Of a stretch of DNA of 64,000 nucleotides, positions 42,301 through 50,927 are shown one piece after another (positions within the stretch are counted from its first letter, which is position 1; the number at the start of each line of letters is the position of its first letter). The translations under genes were made by a program, and so were the position numbers. The notes below the pieces were generated by a model that saw only the letters and a program-made list of their open reading frames with translations, made no database searches and had not been told where the DNA came from. Origin of the DNA: Kribbella voronezhensis (GTDB lineage Bacteria; Actinomycetota; Actinomycetes; Propionibacteriales; Kribbellaceae); assembly GCF_004365175.1 (NCBI RefSeq), contig NZ_SOCE01000001.1, forward strand, positions 3,789,403 to 3,853,402, given 5' to 3'.

Positions 42301-43434
42301 ATGGAAGAGTTCAGGATTAGCGTCCCGCAGGCGGACCTGGACGACCTGCGCGACCGGCTCCGGCGCATCCGCTGGCCACGCGCTCTCCCCACGACCGGCT
42401 CCGCCTGGGATCGCGGCGTACCGGTCGACTACCTGCGGTCGGTGGTCGACCGCTGGCTGGCCTACGACTGGCGCGAGTGGGAGGAGCGCCTGAACACATT
42501 CCCGCAGTACGTGACCCGCATCGACGAGCAGACGATCCACTTCCTGCACGTCCGCTCGCCCGAGCCGGACGCGATGCCGTTGATCCTCACGCACGGCTGG
42601 CCGGGGTCCGTCGCGGAGTTCCTCGACATCCTCGGCCCGCTCACCGATCCGCGCTCGTACGGCGCCGACCCGGCCGACGCCTTCCACGTGGTCGCACCGT
42701 CCGTCCCGGGCCACGGCTTCTCGGTCCCGCTCGAACAACCCGGCTGGAACCATGAGCGGATCGCTCGCGCCTGGGCGGTGCTGATGAGTCGCCTCGGCTA
42801 CAGCCGGTACGGCGCGCAGGGCGGCGACACCGGGTCGGTGGTGTCACCCCTGGTTGGTGGCGTCGACCCCGACCACGTCGTCGGAGTACACATCAACGGG
42901 GGACTCGCTTTCCCGAAGGCGCGACCGGGCGATCTCGACGACCTCGGTCCGCGCGACCGAGCGAAGCTGGAGTTGGCCGAGCACATCCGCCGTACGGGGA
43001 CCGGATACGCCGAACAGCAGTCGACCAAACCGCAGACCGTCTCCTTTGCCCTGAGTGATTCGCCGGTCGGGCAACTGGCCTGGGTCCTGGAGAAGTTCCA
43101 CGACTGGAGCGACCCGACCCGAGCCCTCCCCGAAGATGCCGTTGCTCTCGGCCACCTTCTGACCGACGTCTCGATCTACTGGTTCACCAACACCAGCGCG
43201 ACCAGCGCGAACCTGTACTACGAGAACCGACTGGTTGCCGAGGGCACCGGTCGCTCCGGCGTGCCCACCGGCGTCGCGGTGTTTCCGACGGATCCGGCGA
43301 TCAGGCACATCCTCGAGCGTGAGCACACGATCACGCACTGGCAGGAGTACGACCGGGGCGGCCACTTCGCCGCCCTGGAGGCGCCCGACCTGCTGGTCGA
43401 CGACATCCGGACCTTCTTCCGCACCCTCCGTTAG
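42301..43434 (+). CDS. Epoxide hydrolase, EHN type
   Basis: This 377-residue protein has the epoxide hydrolase N-terminal domain ('FRISVPQADLDDLRDRLRRIRWP'), the oxyanion motif HGWPGS (98-103), nucleophile Asp176 in GGDTGS and catalytic His355 in RGGHFAAL, with 'PSVPGHGFS' between. It should hydrolyse epoxides to diols. ATG 42301 is 97 bp from the divergent start of the DUF4091 protein. It precedes the PHP metallohydrolase gene by 76 bp, so the two may be co-transcribed. Confidence 0.88.
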   Translation: MEEFRISVPQADLDDLRDRLRRIRWPRALPTTGSAWDRGVPVDYLRSVVDRWLAYDWREWEERLNTFPQYVTRIDEQTIHFLHVRSPEPDAMPLILTHGWPGSVAEFLDILGPLTDPRSYGADPADAFHVVAPSVPGHGFSVPLEQPGWNHERIARAWAVLMSRLGYSRYGAQGGDTGSVVSPLVGGVDPDHVVGVHINGGLAFPKARPGDLDDLGPRDRAKLELAEHIRRTGTGYAEQQSTKPQTVSFALSDSPVGQLAWVLEKFHDWSDPTRALPEDAVALGHLLTDVSIYWFTNTSATSANLYYENRLVAEGTGRSGVPTGVAVFPTDPAIRHILEREHTITHWQEYDRGGHFAALEAPDLLVDDIRTFFRTLR

Positions 43435-43510
43435 TTCATCGGGACAACACCTGGCGGTCACCAGGAACGGCGATGATTCCGCGGGAATCCGCCGTCCGAG
43501 AGGGAACACG

Positions 43511-45301
43511 ATGGGACACTCCCACGCCGGTCACCGCCACGACCACGACCACGGGGCCGGTCACGGCAACGGTCACGGGGCCGGTCACGGCCACGGGCAT
43601 GGTCATGGGCACGACCACGAGCACCACCACCCGAACACCGAGCTGGACGCGGCGACGACGGCCGCGCTGGACGAGTCGATCCCGGACAGCGACCTCTCAC
43701 CGACCGAGGTGTCCCGCCGTACGCTGCTCCGCTCGGCCGGCGTCCTCGGTGGAACCGCCGCGCTCGCCGTCAGCGGCGCAGGTGTCGCAGCCGCTGCGCC
43801 GAAGGGCGACTCGGTCCTCTTCAAGCACGGCAACAAGCCGCGGGTGTGGCTCGCCGGCGACCACCACATCCACACCCAGCTGAGCTCCGACGGCCTGTAC
43901 CGCGTGATCGACCAGGCGCGCCACGCCGCCGCGTTCGGTCTCGACTGGCTCGTCATCACCGACCACGGTGGCGCCACCCACGCCCGGATCGGCGTCGACC
44001 TGGTCAACCCGCAGATCAAGGCGGCCCGGACCGAACTGAAGGACACGCTGATCTTCCAGGGCCTGGAGTGGAACATCCCGGCCGCCGAACACGGCACGGT
44101 CTTCGTCGCACCCGGTTCGCGCGAGGTCGAAGTACTGAAGCAGTTCGAGAACAGCTACGACGGCAGCGTCAACAACGCTGGGGCGAACTCGCCGGCCAAC
44201 GAGCAGCTCGCGCTCGACGGCATCCACTGGCTCGGGCAGCAGGTGGATCGGCGTCGGGTCCAGGACGCGCTGTTCCTGGCGAACCACCCAGCCCGCAACG
44301 GCATCGACAGCCCGCACGAGATCCGGAACTGGCGCGACGCCGATCCGCGCATCGCGATCGGCTTCGAGGGTGCGCCCGGTCACCAGGCCGGCGGCCTGCC
44401 GAAGGGCATCGGCTCCGGCGGCGCCCGTGGTCTCTACGGCAACGCGCCGAACGCGAACTCGTTCCCCGGCTACCCGGCGGAGAGCTACCGCACCTGGGGC
44501 GGCTTCGACTGGATGACCGCGACCGTCGGTGGGCTGTGGGACAGCTTGCTCGCCGAGGGCAAGCCCTGGTGGGTCAGCGCGAACTCCGACTCGCACCAGA
44601 ACTGGAACGAGACCTCGCGTCGCCCCGACGGTTCGGACCAGGCGCAGTTCGATCGCGACGGCCGCTACATGGATCCGGTCTACGGCAACACCGTCAACGC
44701 GCTCAACAACGACTTCTGGCCGGGCTTCTACAGCCGCACGCATGTCGGCGCCGAGCGACGCGACTACCTGTCGGTGATGGAAGGCATGCGCAGCGGCCGC
44801 ATGTGGATCGACCACGGCATGCTCGCCAAGGGCGTCGAACTGGAGGTCCGCGAGGTCGGCCACCGGTACGGCGAACCGCTCGGTGGCGCGCTGGTCGTTC
44901 GGCGCGGCCGGCCGGTGGAGCTGGTCGTACGGATCACCACCCAGACGATGCCGAACTGGGCCAACTTCGTACCGCTCCTCAACCGGGTGGACGTGATCCG
45001 TGGCGCGGTGAAGGGTGCGGTCAGCGACCGGGACACCTTCACAGCGCCCGACACCAAGGTCGTCCGGCAGTGGGACACGTCCGGCAAGCGCGGCACCTTC
45101 GAACTCGTCCTGCCGCTGGGTAAGGCGGAGGAGCCGTACTACGTGCGCGTCCGCGGCACCGACGGCAACCGTAGTCAGCCCGGCTACTTGGGCGCGGCGA
45201 TCGACCCGCAGGGCCCGGCGCTCGACGTAGTCGGCGACGCCGATCCCTGGACCGACCTGTGGTTCTACACGAACCCGATCTGGGTCCTGCCGACCAAGTG
45301 A
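43511..45301 (+). CDS. CehA/McbA-like PHP metallohydrolase, Tat-exported, with His-rich N-terminus
   Basis: This 596-residue protein begins with 17 His in its first 40 residues in Gly/His/Asp repeats. Next comes a Tat signal (SRRTLLRSAG, RR at 69-70, hydrophobic to about 96) and a PHP domain with metal motif GDHHIHTQLSSDG (116-128) and VITDHG (148-153). PHP enzymes of the CehA/McbA type hydrolyse phosphate or carbamate esters with a tri-metal site. The His tract lies before the Tat signal, so it would stay in the cytosol or be cleaved off. ATG 43511 follows GGGA. The TGA stop overlaps the next gene's GTG. Confidence 0.82.
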   Translation: MGHSHAGHRHDHDHGAGHGNGHGAGHGHGHGHGHDHEHHHPNTELDAATTAALDESIPDSDLSPTEVSRRTLLRSAGVLGGTAALAVSGAGVAAAAPKGDSVLFKHGNKPRVWLAGDHHIHTQLSSDGLYRVIDQARHAAAFGLDWLVITDHGGATHARIGVDLVNPQIKAARTELKDTLIFQGLEWNIPAAEHGTVFVAPGSREVEVLKQFENSYDGSVNNAGANSPANEQLALDGIHWLGQQVDRRRVQDALFLANHPARNGIDSPHEIRNWRDADPRIAIGFEGAPGHQAGGLPKGIGSGGARGLYGNAPNANSFPGYPAESYRTWGGFDWMTATVGGLWDSLLAEGKPWWVSANSDSHQNWNETSRRPDGSDQAQFDRDGRYMDPVYGNTVNALNNDFWPGFYSRTHVGAERRDYLSVMEGMRSGRMWIDHGMLAKGVELEVREVGHRYGEPLGGALVVRRGRPVELVVRITTQTMPNWANFVPLLNRVDVIRGAVKGAVSDRDTFTAPDTKVVRQWDTSGKRGTFELVLPLGKAEEPYYVRVRGTDGNRSQPGYLGAAIDPQGPALDVVGDADPWTDLWFYTNPIWVLPTK

Positions 45302-46155
45302 TCATCGCCATCGACGCGGCCAGCCGCGACACCACCGAAGCCGAACACCTCCTCCACGAGCTGCTCGGCCCACTCCCCGGCGAGGTCGTCGCCTGCACCC
45401 ACACAATCTCAACCGGCGACCACCCCCACCTCGCCATCTCCCTCACCATCCCACCCGACCCCTCCACCACCTTCACCGGTTCGACCGCCTTCACCGGTTC
45501 GACCGCCTTCACCGGTTCGACCGCCTTCACCGGTTCGACCGCCTTCACCGGTTCGACCGCCTTCACCGGTTCCACCGCCTTCACCGGTTCCACCGCCTCC
45601 ACCGGTTCCACCGCCTCCACCGGTTCCACCGCTTTCACCGGTTCCGGCGGTTCCCGCGCCCTCACCACCTCCACCGGCTCGGCTGGTTCCGCCACCTCCG
45701 CCACCTCCGCCGGCTCGGCCGGTTCGGGGGTTGGGGGCGAGGGGGTGGTGGCTCGGGTGCGGGGGTGGTTGGGGGAGCGGGCGGTGGGGTCGGCGATCAC
45801 GTGGAGTGGCGCCTCCGAGCCGGAGTTGTCGGGGCCGAGTCAACTGGTTCGCGGCGCCTACGCGGCTGCGGTTGAGAGTGCGCTCGGGACGGCTGGACGC
45901 TTGGTGCGCTTCCCCGGCTCCGAGCACGTCCGCGGAGTGATGACCGCACTGCAACTACGCGACCTCTGCGGCATCGACCACATCGAAGCCTTGGGTGGAC
46001 TACCTGTCGACGACTACACGGTGATCGACACGCTCGACTTCATCCGTCCGATCCGCCGCGACGGCCGGGTGGTCCTGCTCGTCCAGCCGGCCGCAGGCGA
46101 CGTACTGATCCCCTTCGAAGTCGAACACCAGCAGAAGTGCTGTGCCGATCACTGA
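45298..46155 (+). CDS. Unknown protein with a FTGSTA minisatellite linker
   Basis: This 285-residue protein has an N-domain of about 55 residues ('IIAIDAASRDTTEAEHLLHELLG'), a Ser/Thr/Gly linker of about 85 residues containing ten 6-residue repeats, and a C-domain of about 135 residues with 'GVMTALQLRDLCGIDHIEALGG' and a CC-x-DH end. No domain recognised. GTG 45298 overlaps the PHP gene stop (GTGA), so it is probably translated with it and could partner it. Its end overlaps the facing helD-like gene by 7 bases. Confidence 0.6.
   Translation: MIIAIDAASRDTTEAEHLLHELLGPLPGEVVACTHTISTGDHPHLAISLTIPPDPSTTFTGSTAFTGSTAFTGSTAFTGSTAFTGSTAFTGSTAFTGSTASTGSTASTGSTAFTGSGGSRALTTSTGSAGSATSATSAGSAGSGVGGEGVVARVRGWLGERAVGSAITWSGASEPELSGPSQLVRGAYAAAVESALGTAGRLVRFPGSEHVRGVMTALQLRDLCGIDHIEALGGLPVDDYTVIDTLDFIRPIRRDGRVVLLVQPAAGDVLIPFEVEHQQKCCADH
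45472..45651 (+). repeat. Ten 18-bp in-frame tandem repeats
   Basis: Unit TTCACCGGTTCGACCGCC encodes FTGSTA: seven FTGSTA, two STGSTA and one FTGSGG in 180 bp. The early units are identical at the DNA level and the later ones share TCC and TCG Ser changes. Near identity points to recent slippage expansion, so strains should differ in copy number. Confidence 0.9.
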
Positions 46156-48398
46156 CCTCGGACATCCCAGCCGTCCGCGTCCCGTAGTACCGGCGGGAGC
46201 GGACCGATGACGCCGAGGCGCTGCGTGCAGCGAGTCAGGGCGACGTAGAGATCGCGTAGTCCGCGCGGGGACTCCACCATGATGCCCTCCGGGTCGACGA
46301 CCAGGACGGAGTCGAACTCGAGGCCCTTGGCACCGGCCACGGTCAGCACGGTGATGTCGGCGTGTTCGCCGATCGCCTCCTGGACCAGTTCGAGCCGCGA
46401 CCGCGAGGTGATCACGCCGACCTGGCCGTGGTGCACCTCCTCGCGCGCCACCTTCCCGACGTACTGCGCCTGGTCGGTCGGTCCGACCTCTTCGTACCAA
46501 GGCCGGACGCCGGTCGACCGCACCGACTCGGGCGCTTTCGCGTCCGGATCGACCTCGGTCAGCACGTGGGCCGCGAGGTCCATCACCTCGGCCGGGGTGC
46601 GGTAGTTGACCGTCAGCTCCGCCAGCCGCCAGCGATCTCCGAACGTCGGCGCGAGCGCCCGCCGCCAACTCGTCCCCCCACCGGCGGCACCGGTCTGGGC
46701 GACATCGCCGACCAGCGTCATCGACCGCAGCGGGCACCGCCGTCCGATCGCGCGCCACGCCATCGGCGACAACTCCTGCGCCTCGTCCACGATCACGTGC
46801 CCGTACGTCCAGCGGCGATCGGCCGCGGCCCGGTCGGCCAAGGTGCGATCGTCGTCGGCCTCGTACCGCTCGGCGAGCGCCTCGGCGTCGAGAATGTCCT
46901 TGGCCGAAAGGACTTCCGCCTCGTCGTCATCGTCGTAGTCGGTCGATCCGGAACCGCTCAGCACGTCCAAAGAGCCTTGTGCATAAGCGATTGCGCGGGC
47001 CCGCTCCGCCTTGCGGCGGGCAAGGTCCTTGTCGTCCTCACCGAGCAGCTCGGCCGCCTCGTCGAGCAACGGCACATCGGCGGGGCTCCAGTCGTCGCCG
47101 TACCGGAGCAGGTGTTCGCGGTCGAGCTCGCTCAGTTGCGGTGCCGCCGACGCGAGGCGCTTCTCGTCGCCGAAGAGATCGACCAGCAGATCCTGGGGGC
47201 TGAGCATCGGCCAGAGCAGGTCGAGCAGCCTGCGGATCGCGGGCTCGGCGAGGATCTCCTTGCGGAGCTCGGCCAGGTCGTACTCGTCGAGCAGGTTCTC
47301 CCCGTCGAGCGGATCGGTGCCGATCAGGTCGGCGTACTGATCGGTGAGATGGTCGACGACGTCCTTCAGGAAGAACGGCCGGGCCTGGTTGTGGGTGGTC
47401 TGGCGAGCCCTCGCGCTGCCGCGCGCGTCCTGGACGACGGCGGGGTCCAACCGCAGTACGGTCCGGTCGACCGTCACCTCGATGGGTTCGCTCGGCACCC
47501 ACTGGCGATCCGCGACGGCCTTCGCGATCACGTCGGCCATCACGGCGCGGCCCTTCACCTCGGTGACCTCGGCGGGCTCGGGGCGGGTCGCGGTGAGACC
47601 CGGGTACAGCTCTGCGAGCGTGACCAGGCGGACACCGTCCTCGCCGAGCGACGGCAGCACCTGACCGATGAACTTCAAGAACGTCGGATTCGGCCCGACG
47701 ACGAGAATTCCGCGCTTTTCCAGTTGGGCCCGATGGGTGTACAGCAGAAATGCCGCCCGGTGCAATGCGATCGCCGTTTTGCCGGTCCCCGGGCCGCCCT
47801 GGACGACCAGGATTCCGGCCAGGTCGGAGCGGATGATCCGGTCCTGGTCGGCCTGGATCGTCCGCACGATCGACTCCATCGTGCCGGTCCGTCGCGCGTT
47901 CAGCGCGCCCAGCAGGATCTGCTCGCCGACGACGCCGCGGCCAGGCTGCGAGGCCCCGGCCGCCGATCGCGTGTAGTCGAGCTGCTCGTCCTGTACGTCG
48001 AGCACTCGGCGCAACCGGGTCTGGATGTGCCGGCGCCGGACGACGCCGTGATTCTCGACCGCGGTGGCGATATAGAACGGCCGGGCGGCAGGCGCCCGCC
48101 AGTCGGTGAGCAGTGGTTCGTAGTCCTCGTCGTGCAGGCTGAGCCGGCCGATGTGCAGGACCTCGCCGTCGGCGTCGTCGAGCCGGCCGAAGCAGAGACC
48201 CTCCTCGGCCGCGTTCAGCCGGGAGAGCCGGGCGTTCAGGTCACGGACCCGGCCGTCGCGCTGGTGCAAGGCCTGCCGGTTCCGGGTGCCGGCGACCTGT
48301 TCGTCCGCCCGGCGGCGCTCGGTCAGCGCGCGCTCGTGGTCGAGCGTCGCGTAGAAAGCCGTCAGATGAACCTGTTCATCCTGGACTGGATTCAGCAA
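46149..48398 (-). CDS. helD: HelD-like superfamily 1 helicase (RNA polymerase-associated)
   Basis: This 749-residue protein has an N-terminal coiled-coil (about 10-70), a helicase core with Walker A GGPGTGKT (about 201-208), Walker B 'HVIVDEAQEL', a motif 'SMTLVGDVAQTGAAGGGTSWRR' and a C-terminal 'TVAGAKGLEFDSVLVVDPEG', the HelD arrangement. HelD pulls RNA polymerase off nucleic acid and some homologues (HelR) protect against rifamycin. TTG 48398 has AAGGGG six bases before it; an earlier TTG (48425) would begin inside the duplicated region. No rifamycin-associated element was visible upstream. Confidence 0.87.
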   Translation of the reverse strand: MLNPVQDEQVHLTAFYATLDHERALTERRRADEQVAGTRNRQALHQRDGRVRDLNARLSRLNAAEEGLCFGRLDDADGEVLHIGRLSLHDEDYEPLLTDWRAPAARPFYIATAVENHGVVRRRHIQTRLRRVLDVQDEQLDYTRSAAGASQPGRGVVGEQILLGALNARRTGTMESIVRTIQADQDRIIRSDLAGILVVQGGPGTGKTAIALHRAAFLLYTHRAQLEKRGILVVGPNPTFLKFIGQVLPSLGEDGVRLVTLAELYPGLTATRPEPAEVTEVKGRAVMADVIAKAVADRQWVPSEPIEVTVDRTVLRLDPAVVQDARGSARARQTTHNQARPFFLKDVVDHLTDQYADLIGTDPLDGENLLDEYDLAELRKEILAEPAIRRLLDLLWPMLSPQDLLVDLFGDEKRLASAAPQLSELDREHLLRYGDDWSPADVPLLDEAAELLGEDDKDLARRKAERARAIAYAQGSLDVLSGSGSTDYDDDDEAEVLSAKDILDAEALAERYEADDDRTLADRAAADRRWTYGHVIVDEAQELSPMAWRAIGRRCPLRSMTLVGDVAQTGAAGGGTSWRRALAPTFGDRWRLAELTVNYRTPAEVMDLAAHVLTEVDPDAKAPESVRSTGVRPWYEEVGPTDQAQYVGKVAREEVHHGQVGVITSRSRLELVQEAIGEHADITVLTVAGAKGLEFDSVLVVDPEGIMVESPRGLRDLYVALTRCTQRLGVIGPLPPVLRDADGWDVRGQ

Positions 48399-48437
48399 TT
48401 CCAACCCCTTGTGATAAAATTCCAACCCCTTGTGATA
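48397..48437. repeat. Tandem direct repeat across the helD-like start
   Basis: AATTCCAACCCCTTGTGATA occurs at 48397-48416 and again at 48418-48437, a 21-bp period. On the minus strand each copy carries AAGGGG followed by a TTG, so the ribosome site and start region are duplicated. Confidence 0.85.
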
Positions 48438-48561
48438 GACTGCGTGCGCAGGAGCCCGGGAAATACTTGAGGGTGGATTCCTTGGTGGGCCACAAATGCG
48501 AAAGTTTAACGCATTTCACCTTTGCTGGGCAGACCGCCGATGACCTTGGCCGGTGCCGGGT

Positions 48562-48592
48562 TTGACCTCAAGTCTTGTTGAGGTACTAGCGT
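48562..48592 (+). promoter_or_regulatory. SoxR box with MerR-type promoter
   Basis: TTGACC (48562-48567) and TAGCGT (48587-48592) are 19 bp apart, with the dyad CCTCAAGTCTTGTTGAGG (48566-48583) overlapping. The sequence has the form of the classic SoxR operator (E. coli soxS CCTCAAGTTAACTTGAGG as I recall). Transcription would start near the GTG at 48600, so the message is likely leaderless. Confidence 0.88.
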
Positions 48593-48599
48593 CCAGGAC

Positions 48600-49133
48600 G
48601 TGACTGTCCATCCGCTCGTCGTGGCCGTGGTGGTGCGTTCGACCGAGCCCGGGCGGTTCGGGACGGTCGCGACCGCGTGGTTCGCGCGGCAGGTGGAGCG
48701 CCGCGACGACTTCAAGCTCGATCTGATCGACCTCGCGACCACGTCGCCCGACTCGCTGCGAGAGCGGATCGACACTGCCGACGCGGCCGTGATCGTCTGT
48801 CCGGAGTACAACCACTCCTTCCCCGGCGAACTGAAGACCGCGATCGACTCCGTCCGCCGGCCCTGGTACGCGAAGCCGGTCGCGTTCATCGTGTACGGCG
48901 GTCGCTCGGGTGGACTCCGTGCCGCTGAGCAACTCCGCCTGGTCTTCGCCGAACTCCACGCGGTACCGATCCGCGAGACGCTCAGCTTCCACCAGGTGCC
49001 CGACTGCTTCACCGCCGAAGGTGAACCGCTCGAGCCCGGTACGACGGAGGCGGCCGCCACCTTGCTCGACCACCTCGCCTGGTGGGCCCGAGCGTTGCGG
49101 GACGCCCGCGCGAGTACGCCGTACCCGGGTTGA
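48600..49133 (+). CDS. NADPH-dependent FMN reductase, SoxR regulon member
   Basis: This 177-residue flavodoxin-like reductase has 'VIVCPEYNHSFPGELKTAIDSV' (flavin-phosphate loop of the NADPH-dependent FMN reductase/azoreductase family) and 'VAFIVYGGRSGGLRAAEQLRLVF'. It reduces FMN, quinones or dyes in the cytosol. It lies directly after a SoxR box. The Streptomyces SoxR regulon includes a gene of this type (SCO2478, as I recall). Such genes respond to redox-active antibiotics. GTG 48600 is the first codon of a leaderless message. Confidence 0.88.
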   Translation: MTVHPLVVAVVVRSTEPGRFGTVATAWFARQVERRDDFKLDLIDLATTSPDSLRERIDTADAAVIVCPEYNHSFPGELKTAIDSVRRPWYAKPVAFIVYGGRSGGLRAAEQLRLVFAELHAVPIRETLSFHQVPDCFTAEGEPLEPGTTEAAATLLDHLAWWARALRDARASTPYPG

Positions 49134-49211
49134 ATCTTCGATCGAAGCTGAGCGATCGGTGGAATAGGTGGCGATGGGTGTGGGTTGGCTTTGGAAGTGA
49201 GCCCTGAACCG

Positions 49212-50216
49212 ATGCCCCTGTCCGTGCTCGACCTGTCGCCGGTGCCGACCGGGACGCGACCGTCGGAGGCGCTGCACGAGACACTGGAACTTGCCCGTAC
49301 GGCGGAAGCCGCGGGCTATCAGCGCTTCTGGCTCGCCGAGCACCACAACATCCCCAGCGTCGTGAGTTCGAGCCCTGAGGTGATGATCGCGGCCGTCGCG
49401 GCCGCCACCTCGACCATTCGCGTCGGCTCGGGCGGCATCATGTTGCCGAACCACTCGCCGCTCAAGGTCGCCGAGTGGTTCCGCGTTCTCGGTGGTCTCT
49501 ATCCCGACCGGATCGACCTCGGCCTCGGTCGCGCGCCCGGCACCGACCAGCGGACCGCGCTCGCCTTGCGGCGCAGCCGTGAGACGCTCAGCGCCGACGA
49601 CTTCCCCGAGCAGTACGCCGAGCTTCGCGGGTACGCCGAGGGCTTCCCGGCCGGCCACCCGTTCGCGCCGATCTCCGCGCAACCGGCGGACGTCCCGTTG
49701 CCGCCGGTGTGGATCCTCGGTTCCAGCACGTACGGCGGTCAGGCGGCCGCTGCCCTCGGGACCGGCTTCGCCTACGCCGGCCACTTCGGCACGCTGGACC
49801 CGGCCGAGGTGATGGCGACCTACCGGACACTCTTCCAGCCGTCGCCCCAGCAGGCCGAGCCGCACGCGATCCTCGCGCTCGCCGCGATCGTGGCCGAGAC
49901 CGAGGAGCGCGCCCAGGAACTCGCCCTCGCGAACGCCTTGTCGATGCTCCGCCTGCGCTCCGGCCGCCCCGGTCCGCTCCCGTCGCCAGAGGAAGCCGCG
50001 GCCTACCCGTGGTCCGACGGCGAACGCGCCGCCGTCGAAGAGTGGACCGGCCTCGTCTCGGTCGGCACCCCCGACCAGGTCGCCGCCGACCTCCACCACC
50101 GCGCCCGATCCGCCGGCGCCGACGAACTCATCATCACCACCTCCATCCACAACCCCACCGAACGTCGCCACTCCTACACCCTCCTAGCCGAAGCCTGGGG
50201 CCTCAAACCGCGCTGA
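49212..50216 (+). CDS. LLM-class flavin-dependent oxidoreductase (luciferase-like)
   Basis: This 334-residue TIM-barrel protein has the luciferase-like signatures 'LDLSPVPTGTRPSEALHETLELA', 'WLAEHHNIPSV', 'IRVGSGGIMLPNHSPLKVAEWFRVL' and 'IDLGLGRAPGTDQRT'. Enzymes of this class use FMNH2 or F420 for monooxygenation. ATG 49212 fits the family start; GTG 49197 has a weak GGAA upstream. It lies about 80 bp after the FMN reductase gene, which could supply reduced flavin. A palindrome CTTCGATCGAAG is at 49136-49147. Confidence 0.87.
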   Translation: MPLSVLDLSPVPTGTRPSEALHETLELARTAEAAGYQRFWLAEHHNIPSVVSSSPEVMIAAVAAATSTIRVGSGGIMLPNHSPLKVAEWFRVLGGLYPDRIDLGLGRAPGTDQRTALALRRSRETLSADDFPEQYAELRGYAEGFPAGHPFAPISAQPADVPLPPVWILGSSTYGGQAAAALGTGFAYAGHFGTLDPAEVMATYRTLFQPSPQQAEPHAILALAAIVAETEERAQELALANALSMLRLRSGRPGPLPSPEEAAAYPWSDGERAAVEEWTGLVSVGTPDQVAADLHHRARSAGADELIITTSIHNPTERRHSYTLLAEAWGLKPR

Positions 50217-50285
50217 ACCCCCGCCCTCACCACCGCGTGAACCGCGCAGGTAGAGCCCCGTCGTCTGGAAGGTATCCGGATGGGG

Positions 50286-50801
50286 TCAGGGGCTGGCGGG
50301 GTTTTCCACAGGGGTGCCTCGGAGGTGTTCGAAGATGAGACTGGTTTCGGCGTGGATGACGGCGGGGTCCGCGGTGAGGTGGTCCAGCACGAAGTCGCGA
50401 AGAGCGTCGGGCGAGGCGGCGGCGACGTGGAGCAGGTAGTCGTTGGCGCCGCTCACGTGGTACAGGGCCAGTACGCCGGGTAGGCGCGGCGCCTTCGTGC
50501 GGAAGCGGTCGATCTCGTCGCGGGAGTGGGCGCCGATCCGGATCGCGACCATCGCCTGCAGCGGCAGGCCGAGTGCGCCGAGATTCACGTCGGCGTGGAA
50601 GCCGCGGATGACGCCGCGGTCGCGGAGCGCGCGGACCCGGGTCAGGCAGGTCGACGGCGCGATCCCGGTCGCCTCGGCCAGCGCGTTGTTCGGCATCCGC
50701 CCGTCGGCGGTCAGCAGCCGGACCAGCTCCTGATCGACCTCGTCGAGCGCTGCCGGTACCGGCCGGGGGGCCGGTCCGGGCGTCCGGCGATCCTTCGGCA
50801 T
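50286..50801 (-). CDS. Lrp/AsnC-family transcriptional regulator
   Basis: This 171-residue protein has the AsnC HTH ('ALDEVDQELVRLLTADGRMPNNALAEATGIAPSTCLTRV', about residues 18-57) and an RAM effector domain ('PGVLALYHVSGANDYLLHVAA'). ATG 50801 matches the family start. It is divergent from a PLP-dependent sulphur-amino-acid enzyme gene across 126 bp that hold DnaA-box-like sites. Regulation of the partner by an amino acid such as Met or Cys is likely. Confidence 0.87.
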   Translation of the reverse strand: MPKDRRTPGPAPRPVPAALDEVDQELVRLLTADGRMPNNALAEATGIAPSTCLTRVRALRDRGVIRGFHADVNLGALGLPLQAMVAIRIGAHSRDEIDRFRTKAPRLPGVLALYHVSGANDYLLHVAAASPDALRDFVLDHLTADPAVIHAETSLIFEHLRGTPVENPASP

Positions 50802-50817
50802 GTCCCCACTGTAAGTC

Positions 50818-50859
50818 CCATCCACAGAATCCACAGCGTGTGGACAAGCCTGTGGACGA
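50818..50859. promoter_or_regulatory. Four DnaA-box-like sites in 42 bp
   Basis: CCATCCACA (50818), GAATCCACA (50827), TGTGGACAA (50839-50847, a perfect reverse TTGTCCACA) and TGTGGACGA (50851-50859) lie in the Lrp/PLP-enzyme intergenic region. Further perfect boxes fall inside the PLP-enzyme gene at 51294, 51465 and 51764. DnaA binding is a prediction. Confidence 0.55.
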
Positions 50860-50927
50860 ATTTTCTTCGGAACTATTGCCCTCGATCAGCACAAGATTCC
50901 ATTCTCGGTCCCAACCGAGGAGGCTTG

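Noticed and set aside
45472-45651. CRISPR-like array
   Set aside because: Units are 18 bp, contiguous with no spacers, and stay in frame within a coding gene; it is a coding minisatellite.
46362-48470. 702-codon forward frame opposite the HelD-like gene
   Set aside because: It is the complement of a well-supported helicase and has shadow composition (Arg, Pro, Gln, Val rich).
48430-48560. Rifamycin-associated element upstream of the HelD-like gene
   Set aside because: I searched by eye for the inverted GGGGCTTGC-type repeat and saw none; only the tandem direct repeat is present.
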